From Microtetraspora malaysiensis (GTDB lineage Bacteria > Actinomycetota > Actinomycetes > Streptosporangiales > Streptosporangiaceae), in contig NZ_BBYJ01000022.1 in assembly GCF_001528665.1 (NCBI RefSeq), positions 1 to 64,000 of the forward strand: a stretch of DNA of 64,000 nucleotides, given 5' to 3'. The notes below the pieces were generated by a model. The model did no database searches and was not told where the DNA came from. It worked only from the letters and a program-made list of their open reading frames with translations. Positions 52,825 through 60,790 of this stretch are shown piece by piece. The number at the start of each line of letters is the position of its first letter. Position 1 is the first letter of the stretch. Made by a program: the position numbers and the translations under genes.

Positions 52825-54112
52825 GAAAGCCCGCGTACGCGCGCTGCTCCACCTGTGCCTCGATCTGCTTCACCGTGTCCAGCCCCACTCCGACCATGAT
52901 GAGGATGGTCGTCCCGCCGAACGGGAAGCTCTGCTGAGTCGCCGGATCGCGTAGCAGCACGAACGCGATGATCGGGATCAGTGACAGTGCGCCGAGATAG
53001 AGCGCGCCCGGCGCGGTCAGCCGCGAGAGCGTGTACCGCAGATACTCCGCCGTGGGCCGGCCGGGCCGTACGCCGGGGACGAAGCCGCCGTATCGCTTCA
53101 TGCTGTCGGCCACCTCCATCGGGTCGAAGGTGATCGACACGTAGAAGTAGGTGAATCCCACGATCAGCAGGAGATACGTCGTCACGTAGATCGGATGGTC
53201 GCCCGAGACGAGATAGCGCGCGATCCACTCGGACACCGGCCCGGTGCCGCCGGTCACCTGGGTCGCCAGCTGCGGGAGGAAGAGCATCGACGAGGTGAAG
53301 ATGACGGGCACGATCCCGGCCTGGTTGACCTTCAGCGGGAGGTAGGTCGAGGTGCCGCCGTACATCCTGCGCCCGACCATCCGCTTGGCGTACTGGACCG
53401 GGATCCGCCGCTGTGCCTGCTCCATGAACACCACCGCCGCCACCAGGAAGACACCCGCGACCAGCATCATGGACAGCGCGAAGGGGTTGAGCAGGAAGAT
53501 GTTCGACACGTAGGAGGGGAATGCGGCCACCACCTGGGTGAAGATCAGGATGGACATGCCGTTCCCGATGCCCCTGTCGGTGATCAGCTCGCCCAGCCAC
53601 ATGATCACGGCGGTCCCCGCCACCATGGTGGTCACGATCACCACGACCATCAGCGGGCCCTGGTCGTGCAGCAGACGGCGGTCGCAGGTCGGGAAGATGC
53701 CGCCCGAGCGGGCCAGGGACACGATCGTGGCCGCCTGGATGAGCGCCAGCGCCATCGTCAGGTAACGGGTGTACTGGGTGATCTTCGCCTGGCTTTGCCG
53801 TCCCTCTTTCTTGAGCGCCTCCAGGCGCGGGATCACCACGGCGAGCAGCTGCATGACGATGCCCGCGGTGATGTACGGCACGATCCCGAGGGCGAACACC
53901 GACAGTTTCAGCATCGCCCCGCCGCTGAACAGCTGCAGCATGTCGACGATCCCGCCCCGGCTGCGGCCGAGGCACTCCTGCACCGCGAGGACGTTCACGC
54001 CGGGTGCCGGGAGGATCTGCCCGAACCGGAACAACACGATCAACGCGAGGGTAAAAAGGATCTTCTTCCGGACGTCGGGAACCCGGAAGGCACGGATGAG
54101 CACGGTCAGCAT
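52799..54112 (-). CDS. secY: SecY preprotein translocase subunit, stand-alone paralogue
   Basis: This 437-residue ten-helix protein is clearly SecY. It has the N-terminal VRKKILFTLALIVLFRFGQILPAPGV, the plug-region SGGAMLKLSVFALGIVPYITAGI, helix 5 GELITDRGIGNGMSILIF, the cytoplasmic loop PVQYAKRMVGRRMYGG and the ribosome-contact loop YGGFVPGVRPGRPTAEYLR. It is not in a ribosomal-protein operon: its neighbours are a two-component system and a DUF488 gene. It is therefore a second copy, or a translocated one. I start at MLTVLIRAFR (54112), the usual actinobacterial SecY N-terminus. Confidence 0.94.
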   Translation of the reverse strand: MLTVLIRAFRVPDVRKKILFTLALIVLFRFGQILPAPGVNVLAVQECLGRSRGGIVDMLQLFSGGAMLKLSVFALGIVPYITAGIVMQLLAVVIPRLEALKKEGRQSQAKITQYTRYLTMALALIQAATIVSLARSGGIFPTCDRRLLHDQGPLMVVVIVTTMVAGTAVIMWLGELITDRGIGNGMSILIFTQVVAAFPSYVSNIFLLNPFALSMMLVAGVFLVAAVVFMEQAQRRIPVQYAKRMVGRRMYGGTSTYLPLKVNQAGIVPVIFTSSMLFLPQLATQVTGGTGPVSEWIARYLVSGDHPIYVTTYLLLIVGFTYFYVSITFDPMEVADSMKRYGGFVPGVRPGRPTAEYLRYTLSRLTAPGALYLGALSLIPIIAFVLLRDPATQQSFPFGGTTILIMVGVGLDTVKQIEAQVEQRAYAGFLKEPSART

Positions 54113-54215
54113 GCGCCGAGTGTGGTCGCGGGGACGGCGGCGGGGCATCCGTTCACCGGCGGCTTCGTCCTACGCGGATCCGCGTACGTGTCGAGCTTCC
54201 GGGTAGGCGCCGCTG

Positions 54216-54782
54216 GTGGGTACCGCCGACCTCCGTTCGCTGTCCGCCGACGTCCAGGCGCTTCCGCTGCTCACCTTCGGCCACGGCACGGCCTCCCGGG
54301 CCCAGATCGCCGACCTCCTCCACGGCGCCGACGCGGAGGCCGTCGTGGACGTGCGTACCGCGCCGGGGAGCCGCCGCGTCCCCGACGTGGGCAGGCAGGA
54401 GCTCTCCGCCTGGCTGCCGGAGGAGGGCGTCGGCTACCGGTGGGAGAGCCGGCTCGGCGGTTTCCGCCGGCCGGCTCCGGACTCGCCCGACACGTTCTGG
54501 CGGAACGACTCCTTCCGGGGGTACGCCGGCTACAGCCGCGGACCGGAGTTCCACGCCGCACTGAAGGACCTCCTGGACCAGGCGGCGGCCGGCCGCACCG
54601 CGATCATGTGCAGCGAGGCCGTCTGGTGGCGCTGCCACCGGCGGATCATCGCCGACTACGCCGTGCTGGTCCACCACGTCCCCGTCCTGCACCTGGCCCA
54701 TGACGGGCGGCTCGCCGAACACCGGCCGACCGAGGGTGCGCGCCTTCTCGACGACGGGCTGCTCGTCTACGACGCCGCCTGA
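54216..54782 (+). CDS. DUF488 family protein
   Basis: This 188-residue cytoplasmic protein of the DUF488 family has the N-terminal LLTFGHGTASRAQIADLL, VVDVRTAPGSRRVPD and the Cys/His signature IMCSEAVWWRCHRRII near residue 130. The Cys, Arg and His residues are conserved in the family, whose biochemical role is unknown. It starts with GTG at 54216. It lies between the secY paralogue and the tnpB element. Confidence 0.9.
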   Translation: MGTADLRSLSADVQALPLLTFGHGTASRAQIADLLHGADAEAVVDVRTAPGSRRVPDVGRQELSAWLPEEGVGYRWESRLGGFRRPAPDSPDTFWRNDSFRGYAGYSRGPEFHAALKDLLDQAAAGRTAIMCSEAVWWRCHRRIIADYAVLVHHVPVLHLAHDGRLAEHRPTEGARLLDDGLLVYDAA

Positions 54783-54849
54783 CCCACGGCCGCCGCACGG
54801 CTTGCGGCGGCGCGCAGCGTGTCTGAGGGCGGGTCGCACGGTGAGGAAA

Positions 54850-54869
54850 CCTCCGCCTTCAGGCGGAGG
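54850..54869 (+). repeat. Left-side hairpin CCTCCGCC-TTCA-GGCGGAGG
   Basis: A perfect 8-bp stem with a TTCA loop lies about 90 bp before tnpB. It is flanked by GAGGAAA and AGGAAT, so it resembles the right-end stem-loop of the same element. It is either the subterminal hairpin of the left end or the tail of an older omegaRNA. Confidence 0.55.
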
Positions 54870-54956
54870 AGGAATCGGACTCCCTGCAGGGCAGGACAAA
54901 GGTAGGCGATTCGCCATAAATCGAATACGCGTTCGTTTTTTGGCTGATCGCGTGGC

Positions 54957-56075
54957 ATGATGCGCGGCATGGCGCAGGCCGTGAAGCGGGCCTACAAGTA
55001 CCGCTTCTACCCGACCCCCGGACAGGCCGCCGAGCTTGGCCGGACATTCGGGTGTGTGCGCCTGGTCTACAACAAAGCTCTGCAGGAGCGGACCCGCGCC
55101 TACACGCTGGACGGCCACCGCGTCTCCTACGAGCAATCCTCGGCTGCGTTGACGGCGTGGAAACAGACGGAGGAACTCGGCTTCCTCAACGAGGTGTCGT
55201 CGGTGCCGTTGCAGCAGGCCCTGCGCCACCTCCAGGCCGGGTTCGCGAACTTCTTCGCCAAGCGCGCGAAATACCCGGTGTTCAAGTCCCGCAAGAAGTC
55301 CCGCGCGTCGGCGGAGTACACCCGCTCGGGTTTCCGCTGGCGTGAGGGTCGGCTGTGGCTGGCGAAGATGGACGGTCCGCTCGACATTGTGTGGTCGCGC
55401 CCCCTGCCGGAGGGGGCGGAGCCGTCCACCGTGACCGTGTCGAAAGACGCGGCCGGGCGGTGGTTCGTGTCCATCCTGGTCGAGGAGAAGATCCGCCCGC
55501 TCGACCCGGCCGGCAGCGCGGTGGGGGTGGACGCGGGGATCACCGCCCTGGTCACCTTCTCGGCCGGGGAGAAGGTGGCCAACCCCCGGCACGAGCGGAC
55601 CGATCGACGCAAGCTGGCCAAGGCGCAGCGGGCGCTGGCCCGCAAGGCCAAGGGCAGCGCGAACCGGGCCAAGGCTCGAATCACGGTCGCCCGCGTGTAC
55701 GCCCGGATCGCCGACCGCCGCCGGGACCACTTGCACAAGCTGTCGACTCGGCTCGTCCGTGAGAACCAAACGGTCGTGATCGAGGACCTGACCGTCCGCA
55801 CCATGGTCAAGAACCACAGCCTGGCCCGCGCCATCTCTGACGCGTCGTGGCGCGAGCTGCGGTCGATGCTGGAGTACAAAACCCAGTGGTACGGGCGGGA
55901 ACTGGTGGTCGTGGACCGGTGGTTCCCCTCCTCCAAGCTGTGCTCGGCCTGCGGGGCGTTGCAGGAGGCGATGCCGCTGAACGTCCGCACCTGGGAGTGC
56001 GCCTGTGGCGCGGTCCATGACCGGGACGTGAACGCGGCGAAGAACATCTTGGCCGCCGGGCTGGCGGACAAGTAA
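54957..56075 (+). CDS. tnpB: TnpB RNA-guided nuclease (IS605 family)
   Basis: This 372-residue TnpB is the ancestor-type nuclease of Cas12. The N-terminal wedge region begins AYKYRFYPTPGQAAELGRTFGCVRLVYN. The RuvC residues are intact: Asp192 in GVDAGI (Ala where Leu is usual), Glu276 in VVIEDLTV and Asp in HDRDVNAAKNIL (355-357). The zinc ribbon is Cys329, Cys332, Cys348 and Cys350. An active enzyme would use an RNA made from its own 3' end to cut DNA next to a short TAM and keep the element in the genome. ATG codons at 54957, 54960 and 54969 are all possible starts. Confidence 0.93.
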   Translation: MMRGMAQAVKRAYKYRFYPTPGQAAELGRTFGCVRLVYNKALQERTRAYTLDGHRVSYEQSSAALTAWKQTEELGFLNEVSSVPLQQALRHLQAGFANFFAKRAKYPVFKSRKKSRASAEYTRSGFRWREGRLWLAKMDGPLDIVWSRPLPEGAEPSTVTVSKDAAGRWFVSILVEEKIRPLDPAGSAVGVDAGITALVTFSAGEKVANPRHERTDRRKLAKAQRALARKAKGSANRAKARITVARVYARIADRRRDHLHKLSTRLVRENQTVVIEDLTVRTMVKNHSLARAISDASWRELRSMLEYKTQWYGRELVVVDRWFPSSKLCSACGALQEAMPLNVRTWECACGAVHDRDVNAAKNILAAGLADK

Positions 56076-56197
56076 AACGCCTGTGGAGCTGGTGTAAGAC
56101 CTCAACGGAGACCTCCGAGCGGGCAACTGGCGGTGAAGCAGGAAGCCTGACCGGCGACGGTGGGAATCCCCCTCGTTTACGAGGGGGAGGATGTCAA
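56040..56197 (+). ncRNA. Predicted omegaRNA (right-end guide RNA) of tnpB
   Basis: The sequence after the tnpB stop has the usual right-end features: GGTGAAGCAGGAAGCC, then GGGAATCCCC, an 8-bp stem CCCCCTCG-TTTA-CGAGGGGG (56168-56187) and terminal GAGGATGTCAA. In known TnpB systems the guide is the 16-20 nt that follow, here beginning at 56198 inside the permease remnant. The 5' end is not visible by eye; it usually lies within the 3' part of tnpB. Confidence 0.6.
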
Positions 56198-56198
56198 G

Positions 56199-56669
56199 AT
56201 GGCCTTCCCGCTCATGCTGCTGGTGCTCAAGCGCGGCGACGGCGGCGCGGTCCCCGGGTACCTCGCGATGCTGGCGGGATCGGTGCTGCTGGTGGTCGCG
56301 GCGATCGCGGTTTTCGGCGCGGAGGCACCCGGCAACGTCCTCCTGCTGGCCGTCGCCTTCCTGCTCTGCTCGGTGATGGCCTGCCCACTCGGCTTCGTGA
56401 TCGCCGCCGTCGTACGCAACACCAGAGGCGCGAGCCTGATCGGCATGCTGGTCATGTTCCCGATGATCTTCTTGGCGGGCGCGGCCGTGCCCAGGACGGC
56501 CCTGCCCGACTCACTGCGCCGGATCGGCGACTTCCTGCCCCTGACCCCGGGCGTGGAAGCCCTCGGCGACGCCTGGTCCGGCACCGCCACGGTCTTCCCA
56601 CTGCTGATCCTGGCCGGGATAATCGTGGCGGCCACGGCGGTCGCCGCCGCGCTCTTCCGATGGGAGTGA
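56199..56669 (+). pseudogene. ABC-2 transporter permease, 3' half only
   Basis: The 157 residues match the C-terminal half of an ABC-2 exporter permease: four helices (about 22-42, 48-72, 82-103 and 133-152) with FPMIFLAGAAVPRTALPDSLRRIGDFLPLTPGVEAL before the last. Full-length proteins have about 250 residues and six helices. The first helices and the partner ATPase gene are missing. The remnant begins exactly at the right end of the tnpB element. It runs directly into the histidine-kinase gene, the usual operon layout for such exporters. Confidence 0.75.
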
Positions 56670-56673
56670 GAGC

Positions 56674-57759
56674 GTGAACATCTGGGAGGCGCGCTGGTTG
56701 CGCGCCTTCCATCTGCTCTATTACGCCTGCCTGGCGCTCGGACTGATCCTTTCGTTCGACGAGAACACGGCCCCCGACCCGCTGACGGTGGGGATCCTCG
56801 CGTTGATGGCCGGCTGGCACGGCTTCTTCGTCGTCCGGCGGCCGCATCTGCTTGGGCGGCTCAACCCGATGGCGGTCCACCTGGTGGTGATCTGCGCGCT
56901 CTATGTCGCGCTGGTGGTGCGGGATCGGTCCTTCGATGTGGTGATCTTCGGGCTGATGCCCCAGCCGTACCTGATGCTGGCCAGGCCCTGGTCCTATGTG
57001 GGGGCGGTGGCGACGGTTCTCAGCACGTTCGCCGCCCGAGGCCATCTGGGCGAGCCCAACGCGTTCTGGCAGCTCGTCGGGAGTTCCGGCCTGGTGGTGG
57101 CGATCGGGGCGTTCGTGGACTACGTGTCCAGGCAGAGCGTGCAGAACAGAATGCTCGGGGTCCTGGAGGAGCGGGCGAGGCTGGCCAGGGAGATCCACGA
57201 CACCCTCGCGCAGGGGTTGAGCGGGATCATCACTCAGCTGGAGGCGGCCGAGCAGGCGATGCCCGATCCGCACGCCGTACAGAAGAGGGTCGCGCTGGCC
57301 AAGGAGCTGGCGCGCGAGAACCTGCGGGAGGCGCGGCGCTCGGTCGACGCGCTGCGGCCGGGCCCTCTCACTGACGCGGGGCTCGACGTGGCACTCGCGG
57401 AGGCGGCCGGACGGTGGTCGCGGACATCGGGGGTGACGGCGACCGTGTCCGTGGAAGGCACCCCCCGGCCGCTGTCCGGCGAGGTGGGAACAACCCTGTT
57501 GCGGGCGGCGCAGGAAGGGTTGTCGAACGCGGCCAAGCACGCTCGGGCGGGCAGGGCGGCGATCACGCTGACCTACATGGACGACGAGGTGACGCTGGAC
57601 GTGTTCGACGACGGAGCGGGCTTCGACCCCGCGGCGCGGAGCGCGGGTTACGGGCTGGCGGCCATGCGTGAGCGGGCCGGCAGCGTGGGGGGCACGCTGA
57701 CGGTGGAGTCCTCCCCGGGAGAAGGGACGGCCTTATGCCTGCGCATCCCCTCCGATTGA
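56674..57759 (+). CDS. NarL-family sensor histidine kinase (HisKA_3)
   Basis: This 361-residue kinase has five or six membrane helices in the first 155 residues. HisKA_3 with His175 in ARLAREIHDTLAQGLSG follows, then HATPase with EGLSNAAKHARA, DDGAGFDP and GYGLAAMRERAGSVGG. It starts with GTG 5 bp after the permease remnant and overlaps the regulator gene by 25 bp. It probably once controlled the ABC exporter now reduced to its 3' half. Confidence 0.92.
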   Translation: MNIWEARWLRAFHLLYYACLALGLILSFDENTAPDPLTVGILALMAGWHGFFVVRRPHLLGRLNPMAVHLVVICALYVALVVRDRSFDVVIFGLMPQPYLMLARPWSYVGAVATVLSTFAARGHLGEPNAFWQLVGSSGLVVAIGAFVDYVSRQSVQNRMLGVLEERARLAREIHDTLAQGLSGIITQLEAAEQAMPDPHAVQKRVALAKELARENLREARRSVDALRPGPLTDAGLDVALAEAAGRWSRTSGVTATVSVEGTPRPLSGEVGTTLLRAAQEGLSNAAKHARAGRAAITLTYMDDEVTLDVFDDGAGFDPAARSAGYGLAAMRERAGSVGGTLTVESSPGEGTALCLRIPSD

Positions 57760-58355
57760 TGATCGTTGATGATCATCCGGTGGTCCGTGACGGGCTGCGC
57801 GGCATGTTCGACCACGTGGCGGACATCGAGGTGGTGGCGGAGGCGTCCGACGGGTTCGAGGCGTTGGTCATGGCCAGGCGGGCGCGGCCGCACGTGGTGC
57901 TGATGGATCTCCGCATGCCCGGTCTGGACGGTGTCGGCGCGATCCAGCGGCTCCGGGTGGACCATCCGGAGATCAAAGTGATCGTGTTGACCACGTACGA
58001 CACGGACGCGGACGTGACGCGGGCCATGGCCGCCGGGGTGGCGGGCTACCTGCTGAAGGACGCGCCACGGGAGGAACTGCACAGGGCGGTCCGTACGGCC
58101 GCCGCCGGCGGAGCGGTCCTGGCCCCGTCGATCGCGTCCGCCCTCATCGGCAGGCCCTCGACCCCGGAGCCGAGCCGACGCGAGCTGGAGGTGCTGCGCC
58201 TGGTGGCGCGAGGCTCGGTGAACAAGGAGATCGCCAGAGCCCTGCTGATCAGTGAGACGACGGTGAAGACGCACCTGAAGCACGTCTTCGCCAAGCTCGG
58301 TGTCGACAGCAGGGCCGCGGCGGTCGTCGTGGCCATGGAGCGAGGACTCATTTAG
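57735..58355 (+). CDS. NarL/LuxR-family response regulator
   Basis: This 206-residue regulator has a receiver domain (about 5-120) with VDDHPVVR, Asp58 in VVLMDLRMPG and Lys in YLLKDAPRE, and a LuxR helix-turn-helix (about 142-205, SRRELEVLRLVARGSVNKEIARALLISETTVKTHLKHVFAKL). It is encoded with its kinase with overlapping ends. Its former target, the ABC exporter, is damaged. The convergent MFS gene next door could be another target. Confidence 0.93.
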   Translation: MPAHPLRLMIVDDHPVVRDGLRGMFDHVADIEVVAEASDGFEALVMARRARPHVVLMDLRMPGLDGVGAIQRLRVDHPEIKVIVLTTYDTDADVTRAMAAGVAGYLLKDAPREELHRAVRTAAAGGAVLAPSIASALIGRPSTPEPSRRELEVLRLVARGSVNKEIARALLISETTVKTHLKHVFAKLGVDSRAAAVVVAMERGLI

Positions 58356-58365
58356 ACGCTCGCGG

Positions 58366-58404
58366 CGGCTGAACACCGTGAGCCGGACGGTGGGGAGTCA
58401 GCCG
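58366..58404. terminator. Bidirectional terminator hairpin
   Basis: The outer arms are CGGCTGA and TCAGCCG and the inner arms are CACCGT and ACGGTG, with a small internal asymmetry. The hairpin lies between the convergent response-regulator and MFS genes and overlaps the MFS stop. Confidence 0.6.
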
Positions 58405-59621
58405 GCGCTCGGCAGAGGCCGGGCGGCTCGCCTCCCGACCAGCAGCAACAAGCCGACGGTGGCGAGCATGCCGACGGCGATGACCGGCCCCAGGGCCGGG
58501 AAGCCGAACTCGCCGGCCAGCAGGCCGAACAGCGGTGGGCCGAGCAGTGATCCGAGGCTGCCCGCCTGGGCGATCACGCCGTTGCCGACGTCCGCGTGGT
58601 CGAGTCGTTCCAGCATCAGGGGGAGGGCGGCGAACGCGAGAGCGCCCACATATCCGTTCACCAGGGAGATGGCCCCCGCGCCGGTCAGCGCGGCGGCCAG
58701 CGGGGCGTCGCCGCCGAACAGGAGCCAGCCGGCCGGTACGGCGAGCAGGCCGAACAGCGCCAAGACGCCGACCGGCGCGCCCCGGCGCAGCAGCACTCCC
58801 ACGGCCAGTCCGCCGAGCGCGCTGAGCAGCGAGATCACCGAGGTCATGGCGCCCGCGGCGGCGGCCGAGTGTCCCTGCCGGTCGATGAGGAGCGTGGGCA
58901 GCAGCACGATCACCGGAATGGTCACCAGCGCGGTGAGGCAGAAGGACGCGGCGAGTACCGACGGCCAGGTCAGCGCCCGCGCCCGGGGGACCGGCCCGGC
59001 CGCGGCCTGCCGCCCGGCCCCGCGCGGCAGCCGCGTCCGGACGAGCGGCGCCATCACGAACGTCAGGCCGGCGAGCACCGCGATCCAGCCGCGCCAGCCC
59101 AGAGCCGAGCCGAGCGCGCCCCCGCCGAGCGTGCTCGCTCCGAGGCCCACCGGGACGAAGGTGGCCCAGATCGACAGGGCCGTGCCGCGGTCCCGCTCCC
59201 CGGCGAGACGGAGGATCAGCACCGGGCAGGAGATGGTGACCAGGAGGTATCCGATGCCTTCGGCGCCCCGGACGGCCAGCATCCAGGCGAAGTCGCCGGC
59301 CGCCGTGCTCACCGCGCTCGCCGCCGCGATCAGGACCAACCCGGCGACCAGCGATCGATCGGCGCCGAAGCGGCGGACCAGGTACCCGGCGGGCAGCCCG
59401 GCGACGGCTCCCACGCCGGTGACAGCCGAGATCACCCAGCCCAGTTGCGACAGCGACAGCCCGAGCTGCTCCGCCACCACCGGCCCGACCGAGGCGAACT
59501 TGCCGAAGCTCATCGCCGCGACGACCCCGCCAAGGTAGACGATGACGATGGTCACCCACTGCGAGCGCTGCCGGATGCCCTCGCCTGGCTCCGTTGGGTC
59601 TGACGTCGGCCGAGGATCCAC
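58398..59621 (-). CDS. MFS transporter (CynX/NimT-like)
   Basis: This 407-residue transporter has twelve helices. SVGPVVAEQLGLSLSQLGWVISAVTGVGAVAGLPAGYLVRRFGADRSL is the helix 1-3 region, with the motif-A-like loop at its end. The layout resembles the CynX/NimT group that carries small anions or nitroimidazole-like compounds, but the substrate is unassigned. The start is the GTG at 59619-59621, 5 bp after AAGGAG, in preference to ATGs further upstream. Confidence 0.88.
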   Translation of the reverse strand: MDPRPTSDPTEPGEGIRQRSQWVTIVIVYLGGVVAAMSFGKFASVGPVVAEQLGLSLSQLGWVISAVTGVGAVAGLPAGYLVRRFGADRSLVAGLVLIAAASAVSTAAGDFAWMLAVRGAEGIGYLLVTISCPVLILRLAGERDRGTALSIWATFVPVGLGASTLGGGALGSALGWRGWIAVLAGLTFVMAPLVRTRLPRGAGRQAAAGPVPRARALTWPSVLAASFCLTALVTIPVIVLLPTLLIDRQGHSAAAAGAMTSVISLLSALGGLAVGVLLRRGAPVGVLALFGLLAVPAGWLLFGGDAPLAAALTGAGAISLVNGYVGALAFAALPLMLERLDHADVGNGVIAQAGSLGSLLGPPLFGLLAGEFGFPALGPVIAVGMLATVGLLLLVGRRAARPLPSAG

Positions 59622-59639
59622 AGGCTCTCCTTCGCACAT

Positions 59640-60288
59640 GACGTCGCGACGGTTCGGGCGGGGTGGCCGGACACGGGTTCCCGGCCGCGGGGAACGGCCG
59701 ATGCCCGCGGCGTCGGGTGTCTGCCCAGCGTCCACTAAATCAGGCGTCGGCGTATTTTTCCGGAGCTTTCCAAGGTTCGAATATCGCGGCGCCTTCGGCG
59801 ATGGTCAACCCGGTTTGCCGACGGATGCCGGCAGCTGCGCCCGGATGGCCGCGAGCCGGTCTCCGGCAGTCGATCGTCTTCGTTCCGGCAGTCCACTCGC
59901 CGGCGTGCGGCTCACCTCGTGGAGTTTCCGTGACCAGGGCGTTCCGCGCGCCAGGGACACTGCTCGGACCATGACTCGCGTTCCTGGCCTGAGCTGAGGC
60001 ATCGCTGGCAACAGCCACACTTGGTGATCTACGGTTGGTCGGGCTGAGCTGCGTGACATGGGCTCATGGTCGGAAGCCGACCGCATATCGCACTGGGCGG
60101 GGTCGGCGCAGGCCGCCAAACACATTGAGCAAGTCGGATGTAGCAATGAGTGAACGTCGCGTGGGCGACGAGCGCCGGCAATGCCAGTAAATCATATGAC
60201 AACTAATTGTCAGGAACATCTTGCTCGCCTGCACTCGGCATGATCTCCTTGCCCCCATCAAATCTTCCCGCCCAATCTCGGAGGTCGC
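59640..60288. other. 650-bp stretch without a convincing gene
   Basis: Short open frames occur on both strands, but none has a family match, good ribosome site or convincing start. On the minus strand between 59740 and 59880, adjoining frames read RLAAIRAQLPASVG and GLTIAEGAAIFEPWKAPEKYADA, which could be a small gene relic with a frame change. From about 60100 the base composition becomes AT-richer, marking the start of a different segment. Confidence 0.5.
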
Positions 60289-60546
60289 GTGCGCCGCGTT
60301 CCGGCACTCATCACCGCCTTGACGGCCATGTCAATTCCCCTGTTTGGCGCTACTCCCGCATCCGCGGACCCCTCTCCCGCCGGCGAGGATCCCGGCATTG
60401 TCGCTCCGTGTCGGCCCACAAAGCACGATAGCCTGAGTTCTCTCGACGATATGACCGTAGTCGGGAAATCCGCCCCTGAACCGGACGCACCTCTCTCGTC
60501 TGCCACCCTGGTCGGCATCCTCGGCACCCGCGGCTATGTCTGGTAA
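60289..60546 (+). CDS. Small secreted protein, unknown
   Basis: This 85-residue protein has a signal peptide (about 1-26, VPALITALTAMSIPLFG core, ASA-D cleavage). The 59-residue mature part has one Cys (IVAPCRPTKHD) and no known motif. It starts with GTG 4 bp after CGGAGG. It ends 11 bp into the next open frame (60536), so the genes are probably co-transcribed. Confidence 0.55.
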   Translation: MRRVPALITALTAMSIPLFGATPASADPSPAGEDPGIVAPCRPTKHDSLSSLDDMTVVGKSAPEPDAPLSSATLVGILGTRGYVW

Positions 60547-60790
60547 ACGGATCGCGGCACTGTTGGTGCTGATGTGCGGCATTGGCTGCACACCAGGACC
60601 ATCCGCATCGGTATATCAGGTGAACTCCGCAGTCAAAGAGACGCCCTCATCACGCTCTTCCTGGGGAAAGTACCTTAACTGTGAAGTTGATCTGCCTTCC
60701 TCCTGGGAGAAATCCGTAGTAGAGGGATCGATTCCGACGGTTACCACGGAAGGTCAAGTGCAACCCACATCGGTCGGGCCGATGGCATGA
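60536..60790 (+). CDS. Small lipoprotein, possibly the N-terminus of the next gene
   Basis: This 84-residue product has a lipoprotein signal with lipobox GIGC (Cys18), followed by a Ser-rich linker. It ends 4 bp into the next gene. The next frame, extended upstream without a start codon, reads ATHIGRADG into MMIFGQLETG, which looks like continuous beta-propeller sequence. A single lost or gained base near 60740-60780 would join the two into one exported lipoprotein of about 380 residues. Either this is two coupled genes or one frameshifted gene. Confidence 0.5.
   Translation: MSGKRIAALLVLMCGIGCTPGPSASVYQVNSAVKETPSSRSSWGKYLNCEVDLPSSWEKSVVEGSIPTVTTEGQVQPTSVGPMA

Larger units (their letters stand above)
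54840..56197 (+). mobile_element. IS605-type element with tnpB only (IS1341-like)
   Basis: The element comprises a left-side hairpin (54850-54869), tnpB and a right end that matches actinobacterial IS200/IS605 right ends: GTGGGAATCCCC, a GC stem-loop, then GAGGATGTCAA. No tnpA transposase is present, so it cannot move by itself without help in trans. The right boundary (56197) is supported by the motif; the left boundary is approximate. Immediately beyond the right end is the 3' half of an ABC-2 permease gene. Confidence 0.7.

Noticed and set aside
59740-60018. Possible 92-codon minus-strand gene
   Set aside because: It has no ribosome site and no family match. Only the last 25 codons look protein-like; kept as a possible relic in the gap entry.
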